From: Kiloniellales bacterium
GTDB lineage: Bacteria; Pseudomonadota; Alphaproteobacteria; Kiloniellales; JAKSDN01
Direction of reading: 5' to 3'
Assembly (NCBI GenBank): GCA_030064845.1
Contig: JASJEC010000011.1
Location: 27,516-91,515 of the forward strand
DNA: 64,000 nucleotides
Within the stretch, counting starts at the first letter, position 1. Every line of letters begins with the position of its first letter. A program made the position numbers and the translations under genes. Below are positions 7,834 through 16,944 of this stretch, piece by piece. Under the pieces are notes generated by a model. The model was not told where the DNA came from. It saw only the letters and a list, made by a program, of their open reading frames with translations, and searched no databases.

Positions 7834-9798
7834 ATGCTTGTTTTCCCAAGAGTCATTTGGGTGATCCTGGTTGTTCTTGCTTGTCAGACGTTCGCTATCG
7901 AAGGCGGGGCGCAGGACCAAATGCCAAGCGCCGTCGCCGGTGTGGCGGAATTCTCGCCCTATCCGTTGCGGCCGCCGCGACTGGACAGCCCGCGGGCCAC
8001 CCTGGAAAGCTTCCTCAGGCACGCCACTCAAGCGATCGAGCGCCGACAGGCAGAGGCACCGCTTGCCGCGATCAGGCGTTCGTTTCGCCGGGCCATGCTC
8101 TGCCTCGACCTCAGGAAGTTCCCGCTCGCTACGAGAGAAGGCACGGGCTTCGAGAAGGTCCTTCTGCTAAAGGAGATCCTCGACCGCATCGCGTTGCCGC
8201 CGTTCGAAGAGATCCCCGATCTCGCCGCCGTCGAGCAGACCGGGCTGACGTCCTGGAGGCTACCCGACACCGAGCTCACCCTGGATCGGATCGCGGAGGG
8301 GCCGCGCGCCGGCGAGTTTGTTTTCAACAGCCGGACGGTCCAAGCGCTGGAGAGGTTTTACGAGCTTTCCAAGCACTTGCCTTACAAGCCGGGCACCACT
8401 GTCGGAGCCTACGAGGATTTTCTTTACGGACCCGGCCCGCTTCTCTCCACCGCCTGGGTCGACGCCTTGCCCGCCTGGACCCATAACGTCGTTGTCCAGC
8501 AGACCCTGTGGCAGTGGATCGCCTGGCTCCTGCTCTTGGCCGGCGTCGTCGCGGCCACGCTTCTGGTCTATCGGTTGGGCACGTGGTGGGACGAGAGGTT
8601 TCGCGATGTCAGTGTCTGGCTTCAACTCGGCAGACCGCTGACCGGCGTCTTTGTCATCCTTGCGATGATGATGGCGTCGAAAGTGATGGATGATGGGATC
8701 AACCTGACCGGCAATGTATGGATTGTGTCCCGGTTCGCCTTGGACGTGGCCCGCTATGCGGCGGGTGCCTGGCTGGCCGTCCTCATCATCAAGCGAATCG
8801 GCCGCGGTATCATCAATACTCGACAATTGCTCCCGGAACGGCTCAACGCCCAGTTGATCAGAACCGTGGCCAATCTTGTGGCTGTAGTCGTCGTCATCTA
8901 CATAGCCGTTATCGGGGCCGAGGTTTTCGGGATTCCCGTCGCGCCGCTGATCGCGGGCCTCGGTATCGGCGGCCTCGCCATTGCCCTAGCCGTCCGGCCG
9001 ACCCTCGAGAACATCATCGGCGGCTTCATCCTGTTCGCGGACAAGCCAATACGGGTCGGCGACTTCTGTTCCTTCGGCGAAAAGCGGGGCACGGTCGAGG
9101 CGATCGGCATGCGCTCGACCCGGATCCGCGCGCTGGACCGGACGGTCATTACCGTGCCGAACGCCGAATTCTCCAACATGCAGCTGATCAACTGGGCTCT
9201 GTGCGACCGGATGCTGATCCTGCGGACCATCGGCCTGCGGTATGAGACCAAGCCGGAGCAAACTCGCCATGTTCTGGCGAAGCTGCGCGAGATGTGCCTG
9301 GCGCATCCAAAGATCGACAAAGACTCGCTGCGGATCCGCTTCGTCGGCTACGGCGCGTCCGCGCAGGAGATCCAGATCCGGATTTACGCCCTGACACGCG
9401 ATTGGAACGAGTTCTATGCGATCCAAGAGGATGTCTTCCTGCGCATCGGCGAGATCGTCGAGGAATCGGGAACCGGCTTCGCGCGCCCGTCGCAGACTCT
9501 CTATGTCACCCGCGACCCGGGCATGGACGAGGCGCGCAGCGCCGAGGCGATGCAGGAGGTGCAAGGCTGGCGAACTGCGGGACGGCTGCCATTTCCGAGG
9601 ATGGCGCCGGCCCTCCAGGAGCGGCTTGAAGATACGCTCGACTACCCACCGCGCGGTTCACCCGATGCCTTTAATCCCGAGGCGCTCGAAAAAGAAGCCT
9701 CCGAACCGCTCTCATCGGAGGCTGAAGAGGATCTGAAGGAGGAGGAAGGAAAGGAGAAGAAGAAGAACAAGCCCGAAGCCAAACAAACAGAGGGCTAG
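7834..9798 (+). CDS. MscS-family mechanosensitive ion channel
   Basis: Inner-membrane channel of 654 residues. A cleavable signal (residues 1-20) precedes a roughly 200-residue periplasmic region, then about five membrane helices from residue 228. The pore helix segment LIAGLGIGGLAIALAVRPTL runs into GGFILFADKPIRVGDF, the MscS beta-domain signature, then a C-terminal alpha/beta domain. The last 45 residues are extremely Glu/Lys rich. The ATG at 7834 is preferred over upstream in-frame ATGs because GGTGGGAGAG precedes it and it starts a signal peptide. The large periplasmic N-domain places it with the longer MscS relatives that release solutes on hypo-osmotic shock. Confidence 0.92.
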   Translation: MLVFPRVIWVILVVLACQTFAIEGGAQDQMPSAVAGVAEFSPYPLRPPRLDSPRATLESFLRHATQAIERRQAEAPLAAIRRSFRRAMLCLDLRKFPLATREGTGFEKVLLLKEILDRIALPPFEEIPDLAAVEQTGLTSWRLPDTELTLDRIAEGPRAGEFVFNSRTVQALERFYELSKHLPYKPGTTVGAYEDFLYGPGPLLSTAWVDALPAWTHNVVVQQTLWQWIAWLLLLAGVVAATLLVYRLGTWWDERFRDVSVWLQLGRPLTGVFVILAMMMASKVMDDGINLTGNVWIVSRFALDVARYAAGAWLAVLIIKRIGRGIINTRQLLPERLNAQLIRTVANLVAVVVVIYIAVIGAEVFGIPVAPLIAGLGIGGLAIALAVRPTLENIIGGFILFADKPIRVGDFCSFGEKRGTVEAIGMRSTRIRALDRTVITVPNAEFSNMQLINWALCDRMLILRTIGLRYETKPEQTRHVLAKLREMCLAHPKIDKDSLRIRFVGYGASAQEIQIRIYALTRDWNEFYAIQEDVFLRIGEIVEESGTGFARPSQTLYVTRDPGMDEARSAEAMQEVQGWRTAGRLPFPRMAPALQERLEDTLDYPPRGSPDAFNPEALEKEASEPLSSEAEEDLKEEEGKEKKKNKPEAKQTEG

Positions 9799-10190
9799 CG
9801 AGGGCAAAAGACAACCGGCACACGCTGTGAAGTCGGGTTGGCGGTTGTAGCGCTCGCTATGTTCGTGCGCGGCACGACGTGGATAGCCGCCTTTAAACCC
9901 GACTTTGCCTTGGCGGACCGGACCAACGAAGACACCACTGTCACCGAGATCACCGCCACGACGGACGATCGCGGGCGCGAGGCGGCCCTGCAGTCTGCTT
10001 TCTTCGGACTGGACGGCGAGCTTTGACGGATGTCGGATCGAACGACGCCTTCCGGGAGTGCCGATCGATCGCCAGACCGGCAATCCCAGTTGTTTGTTGG
10101 GTTCTTGAGGAGTGCTACCATATCGGCTGGGATGGCGGTATTGCGTGCCGGGGCCAATGCTTCGCATCAGAAAGAGCAAGGAGACCCTGT
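9799..10190. other. Gene-poor spacer, 392 bp
   Basis: No confident gene. A 62-residue open frame at 9838-10026 on the plus strand reads like a soluble acidic protein fragment (TTVTEITATTDDRGREAA) but lacks a ribosome-binding site, and the antisense frame is equally long. I cannot tell a gene remnant from chance coding. Confidence 0.35.
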
Positions 10191-10769
10191 ATGAGCAATT
10201 CCGAGACGGATGGATCCCGCGGCGCGTCCAGGCTTGGGGGGCTGTCGCTTTTGTGGCCGTTGACGACTTTCGGCGCCATCCTCGTCACGGCATACCTCGC
10301 CGCGCAAGTGGATGAGGCCCTCAGGGAAGAAGGGAAGGCTGGTCCCCTTGAGACCGTCTGGAGCGGCCAGGTCGTCCCGGCCGAGGTCGTTGAGCTCGGT
10401 AGAACCACCTATGTGCCAGCTTATTCCTTCATCACTGCGCGCGGTGGCGAGCGAGTGCTGCTCCAGACCACGCTCGGTGTGCACAATATCGATTCGGTGA
10501 ACACCATGACCGTGGAGAGAGTCGTTTACGGCAGCACCGATGGGTCGGAGGTCCGAACACTGGTCGATACGCCGGTTACGTTGGAGCCACGGCAGACGGT
10601 CACTTTCGCGATAGCTGAGCAGGATCAGAGCGGCGGTGTCGGCGCCTACTTCATCGTGGAGTGGTCGGCCGATGGCCCCTTGCACCACCCGATTATTGAG
10701 ACGGTGATGACGGGGCCCGAAGGGATGGCGTTCGTCAGTCGCGGCGTCGCTGTCGGTGAAGCTCGCTGA
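10191..10769 (+). CDS. DUF3124 family protein
   Basis: Hypothetical protein of 192 residues. Residues 17-33 form one hydrophobic helix (LLWPLTTFGAILVTAYLA), so it is probably an anchored periplasmic protein. The remainder matches the DUF3124 pattern: TYVPAYSFI near residue 75, then an Ig-like segment, GGVGAYFIVEWSADGP, PIIETVMTGPEGMAFVSRG at the C-terminus. The ATG at 10191 has AAGGAGA seven bases upstream; the longer open frame before it is not convincing coding sequence. The family has no established function. It is bordered downstream by mobile-element debris. Confidence 0.85.
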   Translation: MSNSETDGSRGASRLGGLSLLWPLTTFGAILVTAYLAAQVDEALREEGKAGPLETVWSGQVVPAEVVELGRTTYVPAYSFITARGGERVLLQTTLGVHNIDSVNTMTVERVVYGSTDGSEVRTLVDTPVTLEPRQTVTFAIAEQDQSGGVGAYFIVEWSADGPLHHPIIETVMTGPEGMAFVSRGVAVGEAR

Positions 10770-10859
10770 TAAGGCGATTCGGCATAATCGGCCACTTCAT
10801 GCTGTACCGGAGCAACAACTCCTTCCTGATCATCATGGTGTTGCTCGCGCTCGGCTAAC

Positions 10860-11372
10860 CGCTCGGGCAGGTCGAAGCTCTCGAAGTTTCGCAATCTTGG
10901 GAAAGAGAATGCCCGGCTGAAGAAGATCGTAGCTGAATTGGAGCTGGACTAGGGCCTGTTGAAATTCAGGGCGCGCTCCTGGTCCGAGTGAAATCGGCCC
11001 GCTGTTGGGCGCGAGGAGGAAGGACATGCCGAGCATATTCGACGACAAGCAACGCGGCAGCGGGCCGATTTCGCCGGATCCCTTCGGGACGGGGCGCATT
11101 TGCGCCGGGGCGGCGTCGCGGAAGGCCTTGTGGGGCCCTACCCCACGGCGCCTCCCGCTCCTGGCCCCGGCGCAAATGCGCTCCCGCCAGGAGCGCGCCG
11201 TGAATGTCAACAGGCCCTAGCTGATTCTGAAGGAAAGCCTGAATCACCTATAACCCAGGGCCTGTAGACGTCGCAGCTTCGTCAGGCCGTCATCCACATA
11301 CGCCAGAAGCTCGGGACATCAGAGCGGTGGACATGCAAGATGATCGGCCTCGCACGCCGGCTAGACAAGTAG
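10860..11372 (+). pseudogene. IS3-family transposase remnant (orfA end and orfB start), interrupted by a MITE
   Basis: Before the inserted element, the frame ending at 10949 reads FRNLGKENARLKKIVAELELD. Directly after it, from 11221, the same frame continues LILKESLNHL and stops. Joined, this is the C-terminal leucine-zipper end of an IS3-family OrfA. From 11268 another frame reads RQAVIHIRQKLGTSERWTC and KMIGLARRLDK up to a stop at 11370, which matches the start of the OrfB DDE transposase (the QAV / SERRAC region). Neither part has the catalytic core. The gene is therefore a dead fragment. The assignment rests on motif recognition. Confidence 0.7.
10949..11220. mobile_element. MITE-like element with 34-bp terminal inverted repeats and nested palindromes
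   Basis: Ends at 10949-10982 and 11187-11220 are 34-bp inverted repeats with two mismatches, beginning CTAGGGCCTGTTGA. CTAG at both outer edges fits a 4-bp target duplication (YTAR type, as used by IS5-group elements). Inside are two further perfect inverted repeats: 15 bp (10990-11004 with 11058-11072) and 18 bp (11094-11111 with 11164-11181), the latter enclosing a GTGGGG/CCCCAC hairpin at 11130-11146. No transposase is encoded, so mobility would need a helper element elsewhere. It sits inside the IS3 relic, hence is the younger insertion. Confidence 0.8.
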
Positions 11373-11437
11373 CCGGGCTAAGGGCAACTTCTGCTCAAGT
11401 CTCTGGCTACGGTTGATCCATCTGTCGCTATCGCCTG

Positions 11438-13213
11438 ATGAGCATTCGTCAAGACAAAGAGCGGTCAATTTGGCGCGTCGCCCGTCGCGTCGCGCCTGGC
11501 CTCGACACCCTGACCCGCTACGATCGTTCCTGGCTTCGCAGCGACCTCACGGCAGGGCTGTCGGTTGCAGGTGTTGCCCTTCCCGTGGGGGTCGCCTACT
11601 CGGAACTCGTCGATGTGCCGGCTATTGTCGGCGTGTACTCAGCGGTCTTCCCGCTCCTGGCTTACGCGCTTTTCGGTTCCTCGCGTCAGTTGATCACCGG
11701 ACCCGAGTCTGCCACCTGCATCATGGTGGCGGCGGCCCTGGGACCGCTGGCAGGCGGCGACCCAGAGCGATACATCGCGCTCATGGCTCTGCTCACCCTC
11801 TTCACGGGCGTTTTATTGGTGCTCGCGGGCATCGCGCGGTTGGGGTTCATCGCCAACTTTCTGTCCAAACCGATTCTCGTCGGCTTCCTGAACGGTATCG
11901 CCCTCTACACTGTGGCTGGCCAGCTCTCGAAGTTGTTGGGCTACAAGAGCGAGGTGGGCGGCTTCTTCCCGAGATTACTGGAGTTCACTCAGACGGTAGG
12001 CGAGAGCCATGTGCCAACGCTCGTGCTGGGGGTTGTCGCGTTGGCAGTCTTGCTCCTTCTTCGTCGCACGCTCCCCTTATTGCCCGGCGCCTTAATCGTG
12101 GTCGTCGCCGGTATCGTCGCCGTCATGGCGCTGAGCCTCGAAGAGAGGGGCGTAGCGGTCATCGGGGAACTCTCTGCGGGGCTACCGGCGTTCCGGTTTC
12201 CAGCCATGAGTCACGGAGAATTCGGGATGCTGCTCGTCGATGCCGCGAGTATCGCGCTCATCGCGTTCGCCAGCGGCTTAATCAAGGCCGAGAGCTTCGC
12301 GCGGCGGAACGGCTACGAGATCAGACCCAACCAGGAACTCTATGCCATCGGAGCCTGTAATCTGGCCGCCGGGCTTGTCCAAGGCTTCCCGGTAGCGGGA
12401 ACAGGCTCCCGAACCGCCGTCAACGACGCCATGGGTGGCAGGACCCAGTTGGTCGGCGTGGTTGCCGCCGTCGCGATGCTTGCGATCGTGGTTCTCCTTG
12501 CTGCACCTCTGACCTTCGTGCCCGAAACCGTGCTCGCCGCTGTGATCATAGTGGCGTGCATCGGTCTCTTCGACTTTGCCACCGTTCGCGATCTCTACAA
12601 GACCAGCAACCGGGAACTTGCCATCTCGATAACAACGACCTTGGGTGTCCTGATTCTCGGCGTAATCCCGGGAGTAATGCTGGCCATCGGGCTGTCACTG
12701 CTCTGGCTGATCGCTGTCGATTCCGACCCGCATGATGCGGTTTTGGGACGCGTGCCGGGAATGAGAGGCTTTCACGAGGTCGACCTCTACCCTGAGGCTG
12801 AGACCACACCGGGGCTCCTCCTATACCGCTTTGACGCCAATCTCGTTTTCTACAATGCGGATATCTTCCGAAACCGTATCCGTGCGCTCATCGCTGCCTC
12901 AGAGACGCCAGTCGAGTGGGTAGTGGTCGACGAAAGCAGCATCAACGTCATGGACGCAACATCCGTTGAGAAGTTTGATGAATTCCGTGAGGAACTCGCT
13001 GGGCAGGGCATCTTCCTGGCAATCACCTACCCCAAGCCCAACCTGGGCAGGTTTTTCAAACAGGCTTGGAACCAAGAGCGAGAACAGGCCGAGCGAGAGT
13101 ATACGTTCCCGACTCTCAATAGCGCCGTAAAGGCCTATCATAAGCGTGCCGAGAAGAGAGCAGCTCCACGTTCAGACGATACCGAAGAGCCGGGAAGTGG
13201 AACAGTGGAATGA
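11438..13213 (+). CDS. SulP/SLC26 family anion transporter with STAS domain
   Basis: Inner-membrane anion transporter or exchanger of 591 residues. About 12 helices run from residue 35 to 430, with the SulP hallmarks AGLSVAGVALPVGVAYSEL, a GSSRQLITGPESAT segment and GLVQGFPVAGTGSRTAVND. A cytoplasmic STAS domain follows (about 455-560, core VVVDESSINVMDATSVEKF). The substrate may be sulfate, bicarbonate or a dicarboxylate. The C-terminal tail is charged. The stop overlaps the ATG of the next gene (ATGA), so the two are translationally coupled. The IS3/MITE debris lies directly upstream, and no clear ribosome-binding site was found. Confidence 0.92.
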   Translation: MSIRQDKERSIWRVARRVAPGLDTLTRYDRSWLRSDLTAGLSVAGVALPVGVAYSELVDVPAIVGVYSAVFPLLAYALFGSSRQLITGPESATCIMVAAALGPLAGGDPERYIALMALLTLFTGVLLVLAGIARLGFIANFLSKPILVGFLNGIALYTVAGQLSKLLGYKSEVGGFFPRLLEFTQTVGESHVPTLVLGVVALAVLLLLRRTLPLLPGALIVVVAGIVAVMALSLEERGVAVIGELSAGLPAFRFPAMSHGEFGMLLVDAASIALIAFASGLIKAESFARRNGYEIRPNQELYAIGACNLAAGLVQGFPVAGTGSRTAVNDAMGGRTQLVGVVAAVAMLAIVVLLAAPLTFVPETVLAAVIIVACIGLFDFATVRDLYKTSNRELAISITTTLGVLILGVIPGVMLAIGLSLLWLIAVDSDPHDAVLGRVPGMRGFHEVDLYPEAETTPGLLLYRFDANLVFYNADIFRNRIRALIAASETPVEWVVVDESSINVMDATSVEKFDEFREELAGQGIFLAITYPKPNLGRFFKQAWNQEREQAEREYTFPTLNSAVKAYHKRAEKRAAPRSDDTEEPGSGTVE

Positions 13214-13788
13214 GTGCCGCGAACATCAGCCGTTACCCGGTGCGGGACATCGAGGATCTGCCCGAGGACATCAAGGAAAAGGTCCTGGCGGTCCAGGAGA
13301 AGGCGGGCTTCGTGCCCAACGTCTTCCTCGTCCTGGCCCATCGCCCCGACGAGCTTCGCGCTTTCTTCGCCTATCACGACACGCTGATGGAAAAGGAAAG
13401 CGGCCTCACCAAGGCCGATAGGGAGATGATCGTCGTCGCCACCTCCAACGACAACAGCTGCCAGTATTGCGTGGTGGCCCACGGTGCCATCCTGCGCATC
13501 CGGGCAAAGAACTCCCTGATCGCCGACCAGGTGGCGGTGAACTACCGCAAGGCGGACATCACGCCGAGACAGATGGCCATGCTTGATTTCGCCATGAAGG
13601 TATCGAACGACAGCAAATCGATCTGCGACGAGGATTTCGAAACCCTGCGCACTCACGGTTTCAGCGACGACGACATCTGGGACATCGCCGGCATTACCGC
13701 CTTCTTCGGCCTCAGCAACCGCATGGCGAACTTCACCTCAATGCGGCCCAACGACGAATTCTATGCCATGGGGCGCGGGCTGGACTGA
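13210..13788 (+). CDS. AhpD-like peroxidase-related protein (carboxymuconolactone decarboxylase family)
   Basis: Cytoplasmic protein of 192 residues with the AhpD/CMD active-site pattern CQYCVVAHGA (CxxC followed by His), inside the NDNSCQYC helix. This agrees with the uncharacterised peroxidase-related group, whose members reduce peroxides through the Cys pair. N-terminal YPVRDIEDLPEDIKEKV and C-terminal ANFTSMRPNDEFYAMGR are also typical of that group. It is coupled to the SulP gene by a 4-base overlap. A link between anion transport and peroxide defence is only an inference from that overlap. Confidence 0.9.
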   Translation: MSAANISRYPVRDIEDLPEDIKEKVLAVQEKAGFVPNVFLVLAHRPDELRAFFAYHDTLMEKESGLTKADREMIVVATSNDNSCQYCVVAHGAILRIRAKNSLIADQVAVNYRKADITPRQMAMLDFAMKVSNDSKSICDEDFETLRTHGFSDDDIWDIAGITAFFGLSNRMANFTSMRPNDEFYAMGRGLD

Positions 13789-13923
13789 ACCAAACGCCCG
13801 GGATCTATTCGCCGGGCGCCTGATCCGCCTTGAGAAGCGCGAAGGAAAGTGGCGTTTCAGGCCAAGGCCGATATCATGGGCGATCGCCTGACCGGGGCGC
13901 TGGACTGTGTGGTGAAGAGGACG

Positions 13924-14367
13924 ATGAAGAAACTGCCGTTCGTGTTGGCCGTGCTTCTCTCGCTGGGGATGCCCGCCTTTGCGCTTGCCGATGACCTTCC
14001 GAAGATGACGGTTTGGAAGACCCCCTGGTGCGGATGCTGCGGCCATTGGGTACAGCACATGAGGGCCGCCGGATTCGAGGTCGAGGTCCAGGACACGGAA
14101 GACCTCGCCATGGTGAAGCGCATGGCATCGGTTCCGGAAGAGCTTCAGTCCTGCCACACGGCGCGGGTGGGGAGCTACACCATCGAAGGCCACGTCCCCG
14201 CGGCGGACGTCATTCGCCTGCTCACGGAGCGGCCCGACGCGACGGGGCTCTTCGTGCCGGGCATGCCTTCCGGCTCTCCGGGCATGGAGAACGGGCAGCA
14301 CGATCCTTACGACGTTCTCATGCTGAGGAACGACGGCGAAGCCGAGGTCTTCAGCTCGTACAGGTAG
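13924..14367 (+). CDS. DUF411 family periplasmic metal-binding protein
   Basis: Exported protein of 147 residues. A signal peptide (residues 1-22, ending AFALA) precedes a compact domain with MTVWKTPWCGCCGHWVQHM, the DUF411 CxCC metal site, followed by the family segments SCHTARVGSYTIEGHVPAADV and GLFVPGMPSGSPGM. DUF411 proteins are often found with copper-resistance genes, but none is adjacent here. The ATG at 13924 is preferred over the in-frame ATG at 13849 because it starts the signal peptide and is preceded by GAAGAGG. It converges on the dehydrogenase operon that ends at 14383. Confidence 0.9.
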   Translation: MKKLPFVLAVLLSLGMPAFALADDLPKMTVWKTPWCGCCGHWVQHMRAAGFEVEVQDTEDLAMVKRMASVPEELQSCHTARVGSYTIEGHVPAADVIRLLTERPDATGLFVPGMPSGSPGMENGQHDPYDVLMLRNDGEAEVFSSYR

Positions 14368-14382
14368 GGATTTGCTCTCGAG

Positions 14383-15528
14383 TCAAACGGTCAAGGGGTC
14401 CGGCAACAGGTCGCCCTCCGCGAAGCGGCGCGGCTGGAGCATCTTCAGCGCCGGGTCCTGGGAGCCGCCGTCGATCACCAGATCACCCATGATGCGGCCG
14501 ACCGCGGGCGAGGTCATGAAGCCCTTGTAAGCGGAAACGGCAATGAACAGCCCGTCGATCTCGGTCTCGCCGAGCACGGCCTGCATATCCGGGGTCTTGC
14601 TGTAGACCCCGGCCCAGCTGCGCAGCACATGGAGATCCGCCAGGCCGGGCAGGAGCGCGAGCGCCGCCTCGGCGTGGGCGCCCACGGCCTCGGGCGTCGA
14701 GGCGATGTCGCTGCCCTCGGGCCGGGGCAGGGTGCGGGTGATCACGAAGTTGCCGCGCGCGACCTGGCGCAGGGTCATGTCGCTGCCAAGGCTGACGACG
14801 ACCGTGCCGAAGGTCGGCGCGCAGGCCTCGGTCACCACGACCTCCTTGGGCACGCCGGTGACCGGCAGCTCGACTCCCATGGGCGCCAGTAGCTCGGGCA
14901 CGGCCCAGTCGGTGCAGACCAGCACCTTGGCGGCTTCGATCGCGCCCGTCTCGGTCTCGGCCCGGAAAGACGGGCCTGTGCTTTCCAGCCGCAGGACCCG
15001 AGTGTGGAACCGCACCTCGACGCCGAGGCGACGGCCGGCGGTCAGCAGCGCATCGAGCCAGAGAAAGGGAGAAGCCGAGCCGTCCTTGGGACAGAACGCG
15101 CCCCCGGCCAGGCCGTCGATGTCCAGACCCGGCACCAGGCGCCGGCAGTCCTCGGGCGTGATCAGCTCGCTGGGAACGCCGAAGCTGTGCTGCAGCGCCA
15201 TGTGGTCCTCGAAGCGCCGCAGCCCTGCGCTGTCGTGCGACAGGATCAGGTAGCCTTCCTGGCGCATGTCGATGCCGCGGGGATAGTCCAGGCGCCCGGC
15301 CGCCTCCTCGAAGAAGGCGATGCTCTCGCGGCAGAGCCGGATGTTGCACTCCAAGCCCCACTGCATGCGGAAGCCGGCGCCGTTGCGTCCCGTGCCGCCG
15401 CCGGCGAAGTCGAGCGCATCGACCACCAGGATCCGCGCGCCGCTCTGCCGCTCGGCCATGGACCAGGCGGCCGAGAGGCCGTAGGCGCCGGCGCCTATGA
15501 TCAGAACGTCGACGGTCTCGGTCGTCAT
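14383..15528 (-). CDS. FAD-dependent amine/imino-acid oxidoreductase, beta-type subunit (SoxB/LhpB-like)
   Basis: Catalytic DAO-family flavoprotein of 381 residues. The N-terminal Rossmann motif is VLIIGAGAYGLSAAW, and a second FAD contact near the C-terminus reads GLFIAVSAYKGFMTSPAVG. With the next two upstream genes it makes a three-part membrane-independent dehydrogenase like hydroxyproline (LhpBEF), opine (Oox/Nox) or hydrogen-cyanide synthase (HcnABC) complexes, where this subunit oxidises the C-N bond and passes electrons to the FAD/FeS subunit. The ATG at 15528 overlaps the upstream stop (ATGA). It is last in the operon. The substrate is unknown; the neighbouring M24 enzyme may supply it. 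Confidence 0.9.
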   Translation of the reverse strand: MTTETVDVLIIGAGAYGLSAAWSMAERQSGARILVVDALDFAGGGTGRNGAGFRMQWGLECNIRLCRESIAFFEEAAGRLDYPRGIDMRQEGYLILSHDSAGLRRFEDHMALQHSFGVPSELITPEDCRRLVPGLDIDGLAGGAFCPKDGSASPFLWLDALLTAGRRLGVEVRFHTRVLRLESTGPSFRAETETGAIEAAKVLVCTDWAVPELLAPMGVELPVTGVPKEVVVTEACAPTFGTVVVSLGSDMTLRQVARGNFVITRTLPRPEGSDIASTPEAVGAHAEAALALLPGLADLHVLRSWAGVYSKTPDMQAVLGETEIDGLFIAVSAYKGFMTSPAVGRIMGDLVIDGGSQDPALKMLQPRRFAEGDLLPDPLTV

Positions 15529-16928
15529 GGCCGCCCGCCGGCCTTGGGCGCCAGAGCGCCCAGGGGAACGGGTCTGGCCAGGGGGCGTGCCCGCATCGCC
15601 TCGATGTCGGCCGCGCCGCCGGCGCTTTGCGCGAGGCCCGCCACGGCGTGCAGACAGCCGCGCCCGCCGCACCAGCCCATGCCGGCGCGGGTGTTCCGCT
15701 TGATCCCGTCCAGCGTCCGGTGGCCGGCCTCCAGGGCCTCGCGGAGCCGGGCCCTGGTCACGCCCTCGCAGCGGCAGACCGTGGTCTCCTCCCCGGCCCA
15801 GTCCCAGACCGCCGGCGGCAGATCGAACAGCGGCGCGAGGGCCCGCTGGAAACGCAGATGCTGCGCGCGCCGGCGGCGGGCTTCGCGGCAAGGCGCGGCC
15901 GGTTTGCCCAGAGCCGCTGCCGCGGCTACGGAGCCGACGATCTCGCCCTCCGCGGCCGCGACGTAGGCTCCGCGCAGGCCGGCGCAATCGCCGGCCAGGT
16001 AGACACCGGCGGCCTCGGTCCTGCCGTCTTCGTCGCCCCTTGCCGGCCAGCCGCCGCGCGGCCCCAGGAAGCGGCTCGTGACCCCGGCCATTCGGGCGAG
16101 CTCGCTGTTGGCGGTGAAGCCGAAGCTGAGCACCAGGAGGTCCAGGTCGAACTGACGGGTCCGCCCTTTGTCCGGACGGCCCTGGCCGTCGTGCCGCGCC
16201 AGAGTGACGTTTTCCACCTGCTCGCCCCCCTCGGCCCTGAACGGCATCCAGCCCTGCAGCAGCGCCGTGCCGACGCGGCGCAAGCGCCGATACGCCCGGA
16301 TCCCCTCGGCGAGCAGGCCGCGTCCCGCCCAGCAGCCGAGCGGGTCGCCGGCCACGCGCGAGAGGGGATGAAACAGAGCAACGGCACGAACCTCGGCGCC
16401 GGCGGCGGCCAGCTGGTCGGCGGCCACCAGGGGCAGGGGGCCGGTGCCGGCGACGACGGCCCGGTCGCCCGGACGCACCAGGTTGCTCTTCATCATGGCC
16501 TGGGCGCCGCCGGCCAGGAGCACCCCCGGCAGGGTCCAGCCGGGAAAGGGGATGGCCTGCTCGCAGAGTCCCGTCGCCAGGATGACCGCGTCGGGATGCA
16601 GGATCTCCGTTGCTTTGCCGTCAGAGACGTGAAGTTCCGGCCCCGGGAAGAGGCTGTGCGCGGTCGTCTCGGCCCGGTACTCGATCCGCCCCAGGATCTC
16701 ACTGAAATCCTGTAAGAACTGCTGCTTGCGCACCTCTTCTCGAGCGTTGCTTGAGGTTTCTTGGCCGAGCGCCGACGGCGCCTGGCGATAGATCTGGCCG
16801 CCGGGCCGCGGCGCTTCGTCGACCAGGGTCACCCGGCAGCCGGCCAGAAGGGCCGCGCGCGCCGCCGCCATGCCTGCCGGTCCCGCGCCGACGACGACGA
16901 TCCAGGCATGGGCCCGCTCCCGGGTCAT
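15525..16928 (-). CDS. FAD/[2Fe-2S] oxidoreductase, alpha-type subunit (HcnB/LhpE/OoxA-like)
   Basis: Electron-transfer flavoprotein of 467 residues. FAD-binding GAGPAGMAAARAALLAG lies at the N-terminus, a second dinucleotide fold near residue 150 (AVVAGTGPLPLVAADQL), and GVYLAGDCAGLRGAY near residue 325. The C-terminal domain is BFD-like, with CRC around residue 385 and GMGWCGGRGC about 35 residues later, a Cx1C...Cx4C [2Fe-2S] site. This architecture defines the alpha subunit of opine, hydroxyproline and HCN-synthase type dehydrogenases. It is coupled by ATGA overlap to the downstream FAD subunit and lies 16 bases after the small [2Fe-2S] protein. Confidence 0.9.
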   Translation of the reverse strand: MTRERAHAWIVVVGAGPAGMAAARAALLAGCRVTLVDEAPRPGGQIYRQAPSALGQETSSNAREEVRKQQFLQDFSEILGRIEYRAETTAHSLFPGPELHVSDGKATEILHPDAVILATGLCEQAIPFPGWTLPGVLLAGGAQAMMKSNLVRPGDRAVVAGTGPLPLVAADQLAAAGAEVRAVALFHPLSRVAGDPLGCWAGRGLLAEGIRAYRRLRRVGTALLQGWMPFRAEGGEQVENVTLARHDGQGRPDKGRTRQFDLDLLVLSFGFTANSELARMAGVTSRFLGPRGGWPARGDEDGRTEAAGVYLAGDCAGLRGAYVAAAEGEIVGSVAAAAALGKPAAPCREARRRRAQHLRFQRALAPLFDLPPAVWDWAGEETTVCRCEGVTRARLREALEAGHRTLDGIKRNTRAGMGWCGGRGCLHAVAGLAQSAGGAADIEAMRARPLARPVPLGALAPKAGGRP

Positions 16929-16944
16929 GGTGCCGGCCGGCGCA

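Noticed and set aside
9838..10026. Possible 62-residue acidic protein or gene remnant
   Set aside because: Starts at TTG without a ribosome-binding site, and I cannot match it to a family; kept only as a note on the spacer.
10769..10858. Short hydrophobic peptide (MLYRSNNSFLIIMVLLALG) after the DUF3124 gene
   Set aside because: Only 19 residues with no good start signal; it may be a relic of a membrane-protein gene, but there is too little to support a call.
11005..11220. 71-codon frame inside the MITE-like element
   Set aside because: It lies across the internal palindromes and ends in the terminal repeat; its composition is dictated by the inverted repeats, with no transposase motif.
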